DNA from: Bacillota bacterium
GTDB lineage: Bacteria > Bacillota > Clostridia > Lachnospirales > Lachnospiraceae
Assembly: GCA_023435645.1 (NCBI GenBank)
Contig: JAEYRK010000079.1
Coordinates: 21,167 to 85,166 of the forward strand
DNA length: 64,000 bases
Direction of reading: 5' to 3'
Shown in pieces: positions 43,322-53,900 of the stretch. The notes beneath the pieces were generated by a model that saw only the letters and a program-made list of their open reading frames with translations, searched no databases and was not told the DNA's origin. The position numbers and the translations under genes are program-made. Numbering within the stretch: the first letter of the stretch is position 1; each line of letters opens with the position of its first letter.

Positions 43322-44545
43322 ATGGCAAATAAAAATTGGAAAAAAGAATTTTATACATTGTGGTCTGGACAGGCATTTTCTGTCCTCTCCAGTTCAATAT
43401 TGCAAATGGCATTAATTTGGCACTTAACTGCTACAACGCAATCAGCTTTCGTACTCTCTATGGCTTCATTAGCAGGATTTCTTCCGAATGCTGTTTTAGG
43501 AATGGTGGCCGGAACTTTTGTAGACCGAGTAAACCGAAAAATAGTTTTGATTGTTGCAGACCTTTTTATTGCGTTTGTTAGTCTTATACTTGTTTTTGCT
43601 TCATGGAACAGCGAATTGCCTATGTGGCTTATAATTGCTGTATTGGCAATTCGTAGTGTAGGTACTGCGTTTCATTCTCCGGCAATCAGTGCAGTAACCC
43701 CCTTAATTGTACCAACTAAAGAACTTACAAAATGTGCTGGATATACGCAGTCATTACAAACGGTTGGTTATATGGTTGGAACTGCTTTTGCAGGTGCTTT
43801 GTATCCTATTTGGAGTATTAGTAACATAGTGTTTTTAGACGTTATTGGCGCACTGATTGCTATGTGCACTGTAATATCCATCAAAATACCTGATTTAGAA
43901 AAATCTATGTTTCCAAAGGTTAAAACTAGTTTTTGGCAAGAGATGAAATTAGGATATGTTGAACTTAGACAAGCAGAGGGTGTTTTTACTCTTGTCTGGA
44001 TTGCGGCAGCATTTACGATTTTATACTCGCCTATCAATGCACTGTTTCCTTTAATGTCACTTGATTATTTCGGCGGAACAACATTTCAAGCCTCTTTGGC
44101 TGAAATAGCATTTTCTATTGGTATGCTTGTTGGTGGTGTTATTATTGGTACTTTGGGTGGGATAAAAAACAGAGGGATTGGTATTGCCTTTTCAATTGCA
44201 CTAATTGGAGTGTTTATTTCAATTTCCGGAATTCTACCCCCAAATGGATTTTGGATATTTACGTTTCTTTGTATTACTATTGGGATTTCTGTTCCGTTTT
44301 ACAATAGCCCAGTCACAGCTCTTATACAGGAAAAAATTCCACCTGAATACTTGGGACGGGTATTTGGATTGTATGGCAGCATAGCTTCATTTGCCATCCC
44401 TATAGGTTTATTAATTTCCGGGTCTTTTGCAGATAACGTAGGAGTAAATAAATGGTTTCTCCTCTCTGGTGTGTTAATCATAGGCCTTGCCGCTTTATGC
44501 CTGATTATACCGTCGATTAGAGCAATAGATAAGGAAGTGAAATAA
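43322..44545 (+). CDS. MFS macrolide-type efflux protein, Mef-like
   Basis: 407 residues, twelve hydrophobic helices. It follows Mef(A) through its length: NWKKEFYTLWSGQAFSVLSS at the start, VLSMASLAGFLPNAVLG, IRSVGTAFHSPAISAVTPL, ELTKCAGYTQSLQ, SPINALFPLMS, ISGILPPNGFWIF, and EYLGRVFGLYGSI / GVNKWFLLSGVLIIG near the end. Mef proteins export 14- and 15-membered macrolides. It differs from the classical protein at many positions, so the substrate range is unproven. TGTAGGAGATAATAACT precedes the start. It is less GC-rich than the core genes. Confidence 0.9.
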   Translation: MANKNWKKEFYTLWSGQAFSVLSSSILQMALIWHLTATTQSAFVLSMASLAGFLPNAVLGMVAGTFVDRVNRKIVLIVADLFIAFVSLILVFASWNSELPMWLIIAVLAIRSVGTAFHSPAISAVTPLIVPTKELTKCAGYTQSLQTVGYMVGTAFAGALYPIWSISNIVFLDVIGALIAMCTVISIKIPDLEKSMFPKVKTSFWQEMKLGYVELRQAEGVFTLVWIAAAFTILYSPINALFPLMSLDYFGGTTFQASLAEIAFSIGMLVGGVIIGTLGGIKNRGIGIAFSIALIGVFISISGILPPNGFWIFTFLCITIGISVPFYNSPVTALIQEKIPPEYLGRVFGLYGSIASFAIPIGLLISGSFADNVGVNKWFLLSGVLIIGLAALCLIIPSIRAIDKEVK

Positions 44546-44716
44546 ATGAATGAAAAGCATTGGATAATGTGTCCAGTTTGCAATGGAAAGACCCGCGTTC
44601 AGATATTTAAGAATACCCTAATGAAAAACTTTCCCCTATTCTGCCCTAAATGTAAATCAGTTCATATTATTGATGTCGAAGAATTAAAAATCATAAGTAA
44701 AAGTGCCAGTCGCTAA
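44546..44716 (+). CDS. cysteine-rich KTR-domain small protein
   Basis: 56 residues: MCPVCNGKTR and FPLFCPKCKSVHIIDV form a zinc ribbon with four Cys and the KTR motif. Such proteins are frequent on conjugative elements of gut Firmicutes, with unknown function. The start is one base after the efflux stop codon, so translation is probably coupled. Its last residues (SASR) and stop are encoded by the first copy of the 30-bp direct repeat at 44698-44727. Confidence 0.85.
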   Translation: MNEKHWIMCPVCNGKTRVQIFKNTLMKNFPLFCPKCKSVHIIDVEELKIISKSASR

Positions 44717-44727
44717 GTCGCAGAGCC
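44698..44727. repeat. 30-bp direct repeat, left copy
   Basis: Identical to 45739-45768 over all 30 bases (begins TAAAAGTGCCAGTC, ends CGCAGAGCC). It includes the end of the KTR gene. Together the copies bracket the radical SAM gene. Confidence 0.95.
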
Positions 44728-44763
44728 GCTATTTGACCCTTAGTGGAGAAAGGACTTAGAAAA

Positions 44764-45741
44764 ATGAAACACTTATACAAATATACACCTATAGAAATAT
44801 GGAGGGATCCATACGGATTTGCTTACAAAGAAATGACTGAAGTCATTGGAGAGATTGAGGCAAAAGCTTTATGCTCTTCATTATATAAGCACCCTCCTCG
44901 AAAGGAATATTTAACTATGTCAATAAAAAGCATCTACAAGGACAGTGACACCGAAAAATATGTTTATGAACTGTTGGATAGCAAGTGTATTGAAACGGTT
45001 TTTATTAAACGTCGAGATGTTGGAACGGTTTGCGTGAGTACACAAGTCGGCTGTTCTGTTGGCTGTATTTTTTGCGAATCTGGCCGAAACGGCTTTGTTC
45101 GTAATCTGACTCCCTCTGAGATAGTTCAGCAGATTATACTGTTGCGGCGGAAAGTAAATCGCATCGTTTTTATGGGTATGGGAGAGCCTTTGTTCAATTA
45201 TGATAACCTGATAAAAGCAATTCATATTCTGCGGGATAGAAACGGAAAGAACTTTCCCACGGACGGTATTACTGTGTCAACCGTTGGCCCGGTTAAACAA
45301 CTGAAAAAATTGCGTGAGGAGCATCTAAAAATTCAGTTAACAATATCATTACACGCAACAACACAGACTACAAGAAACCGTATCATTCCTAATATGCATA
45401 TAAACGATATTAACGATGTTGTGGAGGGAGCATTGTCTTACTCCAAGAGGCACAATCGAAAGATCGTATTTGCATATTTGCTTTTGCCAGGAATAAATGA
45501 CCACCCTTCCGATGTAAAACAACTGGCAAGGTGGTTCCGAGGGAAAAATGTTATGCTCAACCTGCTTGAATACAATCCTACAAGCAACTTGCAAATCAAA
45601 ACGCCTCCAAAACGGGGAATGGCTATATTTAAACAGCAGCTAGAACAAGCCGGGCTTGAAGTTACCATGAGAATTTCTCACGGCAGGAATATTAAGGCTG
45701 CATGTGGTCAGTTGGCTTATAAATACAACGATAAAAAATAA
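44764..45741 (+). CDS. Cfr/RlmN-family radical SAM 23S rRNA methyltransferase
   Basis: 325 residues. The radical SAM cluster cysteines are Cys97, Cys101 and Cys104 (VGCSVGCIFC), GMGEPLFNYDNL is the SAM-binding motif, and the methyl-carrying cysteine is Cys314 in IKAACGQL, so the family's dual-cysteine mechanism on A2503 of 23S rRNA is preserved. The N-terminal part is divergent from housekeeping RlmN. Located behind a macrolide pump, a Cfr-like resistance function (C8 methylation) is plausible; C2 methylation cannot be excluded. AAAGGA lies eight bases before ATG 44764. It is bracketed by 30-bp repeats. Confidence 0.88.
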   Translation: MKHLYKYTPIEIWRDPYGFAYKEMTEVIGEIEAKALCSSLYKHPPRKEYLTMSIKSIYKDSDTEKYVYELLDSKCIETVFIKRRDVGTVCVSTQVGCSVGCIFCESGRNGFVRNLTPSEIVQQIILLRRKVNRIVFMGMGEPLFNYDNLIKAIHILRDRNGKNFPTDGITVSTVGPVKQLKKLREEHLKIQLTISLHATTQTTRNRIIPNMHINDINDVVEGALSYSKRHNRKIVFAYLLLPGINDHPSDVKQLARWFRGKNVMLNLLEYNPTSNLQIKTPPKRGMAIFKQQLEQAGLEVTMRISHGRNIKAACGQLAYKYNDKK

Positions 45742-45768
45742 AAGTGCCAGTCGCTAAGTCGCAGAGCC
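45739..45768. repeat. 30-bp direct repeat, right copy
   Basis: Exact copy of 44698-44727; it begins with the TAA stop of the radical SAM gene and its end forms the first bases of the terminator stem. Confidence 0.95.
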
Positions 45769-45813
45769 AACAACAGTGAGTAAAATCACAGTTGTTGGCT
45801 CTTTCTTTTTTTT
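45764..45813 (+). terminator. operon terminator after the radical SAM gene
   Basis: GAGCCAACAAC pairs with GTTGTTGGCTC, then TTTCTTTTTTTT. The left arm starts inside the right direct repeat. Confidence 0.92.
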
Positions 45814-45919
45814 GCTAGCAAATACAAAACCGCCGTTTTCTTTTTGCAAGTAGAATTTCGGATGGAGTATTTAATGTTCGCGTTATTTAAGAACACGGTG
45901 GTATCAAGGAGGTATCGCC

Positions 45920-46080
45920 GTGTCAATTTTATATCGACAAAACTTGACAATTTATAACTTATCAAAAAAACCCTATACCCACCAATGGGGTATTACGGCT
46001 ACCAAGATGAACACAGATATCATCAAAAAAAAGTTAATATTTCCCAAAAGTCCAACTGTAGTTTTCAGTTGGGCTTTTTT
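45920..46080 (+). promoter_or_regulatory. second leader-and-terminator region (conjugative-element remnant)
   Basis: GTG 45920 has a fine site (AAGGAGGTATCGCC) and starts MSILYRQNLTIYNLSKKPYT, followed by small dyads (ATACCC / GGGTAT near 45975) and an intrinsic terminator CCAACTG / CAGTTGG plus GCTTTTTT at 46052-46080. This again looks like a leader-peptide attenuator, left from an integrated element. The leader frame happens to stay open into the next gene. Confidence 0.5.
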
Positions 46081-46207
46081 GCATTTTTCTCAAATGTTTT
46101 TTAAAAATCCTCTGCTATCTTCGGCAGTTTTCAATCTCTGTTCGTTGAAGGTTTACGAAAGGGGAAATCATCACCCGCTTTCGCGGTTGCGAAAGGAGGT
46201 GAATACC

Positions 46208-46599
46208 ATGAATGAACCTGCTCGTACACAATGGCAAATCCGTTGTGCGTTTTATGGGTTTTGCAAAGAAACACTCCGGAACGAAGCAGTCAACGCTCAC
46301 AATCATGTGAAGTGGCGGCAGTCACGGGAGACCATTTTTTCCGACCTGTCCCCACAGGAGGAAAATCAGCTTTACACCTATGACCGCTATTTTGCGGATG
46401 ATAAAGCTGAACAGTCCTTTTGTGTGGCGGGAAAGGAAATCTCCGCAAAATTGCTTGCCGAGGCTATGCACAGCTTGCCGGAAGAAAAACGCAAATGCGA
46501 TTTTCGCATCCTATGTGAACACTCCAGGGCTATCACATTTATACTGGGGGACCCAAAGCGAATTACACCTTCTAATACAGAGCAGGGTACATTTTAAGA
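46208..46599 (+). pseudogene. conjugative-element sigma-like protein fused to an alaS fragment
   Basis: Starts at ATG 46208 behind AAAGGAGGTGAATACC. Residues 1 to about 95 (MNEPARTQWQIRCAFYGFCK, SPQEENQLYTYDRYFADDKA, LLAEAMHSLPEEKR) match the N-terminus of the sigma-70-like proteins of Tn916-type conjugative elements. After LPEEKR (46492) the expected helix-turn-helix is absent; the frame continues as FRILCEHSRAITFILGD and ITPSNTEQG, which is alanyl-tRNA synthetase sequence, and ends at TAA 46597. It is a chimeric, probably non-functional product. Confidence 0.75.
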
Positions 46600-47463
46600 A
46601 GGCTAATTAGAAGAACGATCAGATTAATTAAAAAGTATGGCTTTCCTAATAACACCCTTAATGATTTGATTCATGTAATAATTCAGCAATATAAAGATGT
46701 ATATGGTGAGCTTGGGGAGAACCAAAGCTTTATTTTAGAGCAAGTAGAGAAGGAGTCCTGCTTATTCAGTAAAACACTTGATTCTGGATTAAAGAAGGCA
46801 GAAGGATATTTTGCTTTATTACAAAATGATGAATTACTGAGTGGTGAACTTGCATTCAAACTATATGATACGTTTGGGTTTCCTATTGAATTTACAATGG
46901 AATTAGCTGCTGAGCGTGGTGTAAAGGTAGATATCATTAATTTTGAGCAGAGATTCAAAGAACACCAAGAGAAATCAAGACAAGGAGCAGAGGGAAAGTT
47001 TAAAGGTGGCCTTGCGGATGCCAGTATCCAGACAGCACGACTTCATACTGCTACGCATCTTTTGAATGGTGCGTTAAGAAAGGTGCTGGGTGATGGTATT
47101 TATCAGCGTGGTAGCAATATAACCGAAGAAAGGTTACGGTTTGATTTTTCATTTGATCGAAAACTAACAGCAGATGAACTAAATGATCTCTCACAGATTG
47201 TTAATGAAGCTATTAACAATAGTGTTGATGTGATATGTGAGGAAATGACATTAGATGAAGCCAGAGATGCTGGAGCTATCGGAATCTTTGATAATAAGTA
47301 TGGTGATAGAGTGAAAGTCTATACGATTCCTGCTTACTCCATAGAAATATGTGGTGGTCCACATGCTTCCAATACCAATGAATTAGGAAAATTTATCATA
47401 CTTAAGGAAGAAGCATCTTCTGCTGGTGTAAGGAGAATTAAGGCTAAAATCGAGATTGACTGA
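46495..47463 (+). pseudogene. alanyl-tRNA synthetase fragment, N-terminally truncated and frameshifted
   Basis: Sequence from FRILCEHSRAITFILGD onward corresponds to AlaRS from the end of the aminoacylation domain through the editing domain. Near 46584 one base is missing (TEQG continues as YILRRLIRRTIR in the next frame). The 46666-47463 part is intact: FKLYDTFGFPIEFTMELAAE, the zinc/editing motif HTATHLLNGALRKVLGDG, and CGGPHASNTNELG. It ends VRRIKAKIEID without the C-Ala domain. The catalytic class II core is absent, so it cannot charge tRNA; an independently translated editing fragment from ATG 46666 is conceivable but unproven. Confidence 0.8.
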
Positions 47464-47551
47464 ACGAAATCATAGAGGAGACGGTCTCGCTGTAAGTAAG
47501 AAATATAATAAATCTTAATTGAAAACACATTATTAATTTTGCGAATGCTGC

Positions 47552-47596
47552 CCTGGATCATAGTATTTCATCTGAATACTATGATCCAGGCTTTTT
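47552..47596 (+). terminator. strong terminator after the alaS fragment
   Basis: A perfect 16-bp stem CCTGGATCATAGTATT with its complement, a 7-nt loop, then CTTTTT. Confidence 0.92.
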
Positions 47597-47976
47597 GTAT
47601 CGCAGATAAAATAAACCACCTGCTTTGCAGGTGCGTCCCGATTTGCTTTAGCTTCAAGCAAAAAACCTCCCGTGCTATAATTTGGTAACCTGAAAATAAT
47701 GGATTGATTTTCATTCGCAGGTAAAACGTTACACCACCCATGTTCATTCATGAAAAATATGCACCAATCAATAAAATTGACAAAAAATAAAGTAAAAAAA
47801 GCAATGAAATATACATAATTACTATTAATATGTTGATGAACTTTCATTGAATACTTATAAGACATGTGTTAGCATAAAATTATAAATGTAAAATATTTAC
47901 ATCATGTGTAACGATTTACTACATTTATAAAAAAGTTTTTGCAGCATGAGACTAAATTCAAAAAGGAGATGCTACT
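47597..47976. other. intergenic region before the xylanase gene
   Basis: On the minus strand 47640-47757 can encode MNEHGWCNVLPANENQSII and further residues with a protein-like composition, but the frame ends in the terminator and I do not recognise it; possibly another element remnant. On the plus strand TTGACA at 47778 and several AT-rich blocks could be promoter parts, and AAAAAGGAGATGCTACT is the ribosome-binding site for 47977. Confidence 0.4.
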
Positions 47977-50900
47977 ATGAAGAAAAGTAAGATTTTAAAG
48001 CGAATCATTACTATGTTGGCTGTCATTTCCATGGTATTTCTAGATCTTAAAGGATCAGGAATCCAGGTGGCTAATGCAGCTACAACAAAAGCAGACCCCG
48101 TCTTAAAAGAGTCAACGTACAGGAATATTTTGGTTGGGAAATCTTATGATTTCAATATCAAAAATAAACCGTCAAAATCAACATACCAATGGAAAAGCAG
48201 TAACAAGAAAGTTGCAGCCGTAAATAATAAAGGTGTTGTAAAAGCCATTGCTACGGGTAGTTCAACAATCACCTGCAAGATTACATCAGAAAAAGGTAGT
48301 ATAATCCTAAAGGCAAAAGTATATGTGAAAGAACCTTCTCAGAATCCGGCTACAAAGGTTGAGATTAATAATAAGATACAGTCTATGGCAGTGGGTGAAA
48401 CATATGACCTGAATAAGACTTATACACCATCAAAAGCTTCTGATGCCATAAACTGGACATCAAGTGATACTACGGTTGCCATAGTTGATAATAAGGGTGT
48501 TGTAACTGCATTCAATAATGGTACGGTAACGATAAAAGCTACTACAATGAATAAATCCTGTACGGATAAAGTAACGATTAAGGTGTCACCAGAGGTTACA
48601 GTATCCAATCAAAAAGAACTTGATCAGGCTTTAAAAGCAGGCAAAGCAAGCACAATTATCATTAGCTCCAAGGCAGATATGGAATTAGCAATTCCAGAAG
48701 GTAACTACTCTGGGCAAGAATTGATTGTTGATGCACCTAATGCATCAATACATAATTATGGAGTATTTAGTAAAATTACAATTCGTGCCTTAAAGGATCA
48801 ATGCTGGAATGAATATGCAAAAGGAAATACATTACATGTATTTGCATCAACCTGTATTACAGTAGAAGAGAGTGCAGATTGTGCGATTATTGTAGATGAA
48901 AGTGATATTAAATTAGGCCTAACCTTAAATGGAATATCTAAGATTGAGGCTTTAAAACCATGTGAGTTTGATTTCAATGGAGCAGTGAAAGATCTTCCTA
49001 AATTAAATGTTGGGACGACCGGTGTCAAAATTAATACAAAAATCGCACTTCAGATTTATGCTTCCTATCAAGCAGTACTTAAATTGGAAACAGTAGCAGC
49101 AGCAAAATCAAAGTTTACTGCAAAGGATAGTAATGCAATACCAAAAGTAGAAGGCATTTATAGGGTTAACGTAGAAGTGAATGGTAGTATTCTGAGTGTT
49201 GGTGCAGTTACTCCGACTGGTGGGGGAGGAAGCTCATATCCTATAGCTACACCTACACCTTCACCTTCACCCACACCCACTCCGCCTGTAAATGTGGATA
49301 CCGATGATAAGGGATTTACTTCTGATGGAAGAATCGTAGCCTATTATGGAACACCTAGAATTGATGGCGAAATTGACGAGATTTGGAATAAAGCAATCCA
49401 GATTCAGCCCCCGAATATCAATAATGTAGCTGTACAGGCAAGAGCAACCTTTAAGCTATTATGGGATGATAATGCACTTTATGTCCTTGCCCAGGTGAAT
49501 GATCCTAATATGACACTGGAACCGCGTCAAGCACATGAGAAGGATTCCATTGAAGTATTCCTGGATGAGAAAAATGATAAGACCTCCTCTTATGGTTCTG
49601 ATGATTTACAGTTCAGAGTAAATTACGAAAATGCTCAGTCAGCGGGGAATGGTGATCTCAGCCGTTTCTATACTGCAACCAAGACAGGGGAAGGAACATA
49701 CCTCATTGAAGCAAGAGTTGAATTACAGAATGTTGCAGCAAACAATAAGATTTATGGTATGGATTTGCAGGTCAATGATGGGATTGGAACGAGCAGAGCA
49801 GGAACAATTACAGTATTTGATACAACAGATCGTGCATGGAGTAATCCATCAGTATTTGGTGAAGTTGTACTTACGGGTAAAAAGCCCGGAGATGTTCCTG
49901 GACTTAATCCATACAAATTAATTAAATTAATCGCTTCTGCTGAGAAGATGGATGTTACAGCTGTAGTATTTACTGCAAGCTTACAGGCAGCAAAAGATGT
50001 AATCGCAAAAGTAACATCAACTCAGGCGGATATGGATACAGCTTATGATGCTTTGAATCAGGTAATTACATTTGTAAATGCAGTGACGAAAGCAGCAAAG
50101 ATGGATTTATCTGTATATCAGACTGAGGGTGTAGCTGCTGTTAGGAAAGCAATCGAAGATGCAGAAAAACTTCTAGAAGAGGAAGACACAACAGCTGAGA
50201 AGTTGAATGAAGCAATTGCTGCACTAAATAAAGCAATTGCAGCGTTAAAGGTAAATGGTCTAAACGAAGATGGTAACATGGTTGCTAAGTTTGGTTCACC
50301 GGTGATTGATGGTGATATCGATCAGGTATGGGATAAAGTTGACTTTGTTCCAGCAATCGCATCAGGTTCCGGATCAACAGATACAACAGCTAAATTTAAA
50401 GTATTATGGGATGATAGGGCACTCTATGTGTTAGCAGATGTTACTGATAGCGCATTAGATGTTACCTCAGGAACTGTTTATAACAGAGATTGTGTTGAAA
50501 TCTTCTTGGATGAGGGTAATAATGCATTAGAGAATATCTTTGACCTTGATGATACCCATTACAGAATCAGCTGTAAGAACAGTCTTTCTGCAGATCGCGG
50601 CAGTCTGGATCGGTTATATACGAAAGTAGCTGAGAAGAAAGATGCGGAAGGTAAGGTAACAGGTTATGTTCTGGAAGCTAGAATTGCACTTCAAAACCCG
50701 GCTGAGGGCAACAAGATCTATGGTATGGAGTTACAGTTAAATGATGCCAAGGGTGGAAACAGAACCGGTACTTTGAATGTATTCGATAGAACAAGCACAG
50801 CTTATGCAAGCCCAACGAAATTTGGTAAAGTTGTGCTCAGTAAAAAAGCTGATGGAGACGTAATCGGATTCAATCAATATGATTTATTGAAGATGGTGAA

Positions 50901-53900
50901 TATCGCAAATGATATAGAGTTAGTTCGTTACACCGATGCTACTGCAGCATTAGTAACAGAACTAGTTGGTCAGGCAGAGGAAACGATTGCTTCACTTGAT
51001 CAGGCTAGGGTTGATGCACTTTGTGATTCTCTTAATCAGGCAATGAAAGCACTTGTTCATAAAGACATTAGTGAAGTGGATCCGACAATAACAAAGATCA
51101 AAGAGTTCAGAAGAATTCCTGCAGACTATCTTACTGCAGCAGCTTATGACGCTAATGCAAAGGGATCTGTTGTAAGAGATTACTACGACACCTATGAGTA
51201 TAGTGATGCTGGAGTTCCTGGTATTGCAGTTCAGAAGAATATGCTTGTATATCTTCCGGCTGGCTATAATGCAGAAGATAAGAATACAAAATATAATGTA
51301 TTATACTTAATTCACGGTACATCAGAGGATCAAAATACAGTATTTGGCGATGCTAATCCTAATGTAACGACTGTAATGAAGAAAGTACTTGATATGATGA
51401 TCGCGAAGGGTGAACTTGACCCGATGATCGTTGTTTGCCCTACCTACAGAGGGATGGAATCAGGAAGATTACAGTATGAAATTGTCAATGAGATAATGCC
51501 CTTTATCGCTACGAAGTATAATACTTATGCCGCATCGGGTTCTCAGGATGCTCTGAAGGCTGCAAGAAATCATCATGCAGTTGGTGGCTTCTCTCAGGGA
51601 TCAAGCTGTACCTTTACGATTATGAGAAGCTGTTTTGATTACTTTAAGTATTATCTTCCTATCAGTGGTGGTCCGGGAAATACTGATTTTACAAGTATCG
51701 TAAATGGTTACGCGATGACCGATTACTATGTATTCGCATCCACCGGTACGGATGATATTGCTTATAGTGGGATGGTAAATGCAATTCCGGCTATGGCAGA
51801 TCAGAAAGACAGTGAAGGCAACCCGATCTTCAATTACAATGCAGACTTATCAGTGGGTAACCTATACTTACTATTGTTACCGGGTGGTACACATACCTGG
51901 CAATGTGTAAATCAGTATTTATATAACATTTTGCCGGATGTATTCTTCGCTGAGAAGGTTGAAGATACTCCGCCTATCGTAACTGATGAGAACGGATTTA
52001 CAGCGGAGGGAAGAATCGTTGGCACCTATGGTACACCTAAGATTGATGGCGAAATTGATGAGGTTTGGGCGAAAGCAATCGAGATTAAGCCTCGTCATAC
52101 GAACAATGCAGCAGTAAAAGCAACTGCAACCTTTAAGGTATTATGGGATGATACGGCACTCTATGTCCTTGCCCAGGTAAATGATCCTAATATGACACTG
52201 GAACCGGGTCAGGCTCATGAGAAGGATTCCATTGAAGTATTCCTTGATGAGAATAATGATAAGGCAAGCTCCTATGGTTCTGATGATTTACAGTTCAGAG
52301 TTAATTACGGGAATGTTCAGTCAGCGGGTAATGGTGATCTCAGCCGTTTCTCTACTGCAACCATGCCAGGTGAAGGACAATACCTCATTGAAGCAAGAGT
52401 TGCATTACAGAATCTTGCAGCAAACAATAAGATTTATGGCATAGAATTACAGGTCAATGATGGTATAGGAACGAGCAGAGCAGGAACAATTACCTTATTT
52501 GATACAACGGATAGTGCATGGAGGAACCCGGCTGTATTTGGCGAAATTGTGCTAACCGGTAAAAAACCTGGAGATGTTCCCGGAATGAACCCATATAAGC
52601 TGCAGTCATTAATTAAATCTGCCGAGAACGTTGATATAACTGGATTTACAAAGGGAGCTGGAGCTTTCACAGCGAGATTAGAGGCAGCGAAAGCTGCAAT
52701 TGATACTGCGGCATCTCAGGCACCAATAGATGCAGCATATCAAGCATTGAATGATGTATTGAACTTTATTGGTGTGATAAGAAAATATGCCAGTATGAAC
52801 CTAGACGCCATCGATATCGGTGGAGAAGTTAAAAATGCAGTAGCAGCTGCAGAAGATATACTTGCTAAGGTTGACGCAAGCGCGGAAGAAATGACGCAAG
52901 CAATTAACGCAATATATACTGCAATGGAAAGCATTAGAAGCTATAGCTTAAAGGATGTATACGAAGGCAAATTCTATGTGGGTGCAGCTGTTCATTTAAA
53001 TGGATTAGCTGACGCGAAATATACAGAAAATTTATTATCCCAATACAACAGTATCACTGCTGAAAATGATATGAAGCCGGAAGTATTGTTAGATCAAGCC
53101 GCATCACAAGCTGCAGGTGAGGTGATATGTAACTTTACTAAAATGGATCAATATTGTGATTATGCTGTGGCTCATGGTTTAAAAATGAGGGGACACACCT
53201 TCGTATGGCATAGCCAGACTCCAGCATGGTTCTTTAGAGAAGGATTTAACGCCAGTGGTGCATATGTAGATGTAGCTACAATGGATCTTCGTCTTCAGCA
53301 GTTTATCGATCAGGTATTTGGACATATTAAAGTCAAATATCCGGATTTATTCTATGCTTACGATGTATGTAACGAGGTTGTTTCTTCAATGAGCATGGGA
53401 TCAAACAACTGGAAAACTGTTTATGGAGATTACTCTTATGTTACAAAGGCCTTTGAATATGCAAGAAAAGCTTCAGAAGGTACCGGCATTTTGTTGTATT
53501 ACAATGATTACAATGAGTATGATGCAGGAAAACCTGAAAAGATTCTTGAATTATTAGAAGATGCAAAAGCAGCCGGTAATATTGATGGTATTGGTATGCA
53601 AAGTCATGTAAATATTGAGTACCCGCCAATGGATCAATACAAAGCAGCAATTGATAAATATGTTGCAGCAGGTTACGATGTTCAGATTACAGAGCTTGAT
53701 ATTGCAACAAGAAATGATGGCAATGGACCGACACCTACTGAAGCTATGGCAGCAAAACAGGCACAGATCTATAAAGATTTGTTCCAGTGCTATATCCAGT
53801 ACAAAGATTATATCTCCTCTGTCACCTTATGGGGTATCAATGATCAGCATTCCTGGCGTGGATCACAGAATCCATTGATCTTTGATAGAGAATACAATGA

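Noticed and set aside
47533..47865. 110-codon minus-strand ORF
   Set aside because: Its 3' end is formed by the terminator of the alaS fragment and the N-terminus by AT-rich intergenic DNA. Only the central part looks protein-like and I could not assign it.
49631..49921. Overlapping plus-strand frames inside the xylanase gene (49631-49921 and 52217-52444), similar to each other
   Set aside because: Their similarity simply reflects the duplicated CBM9-like module read in another frame.
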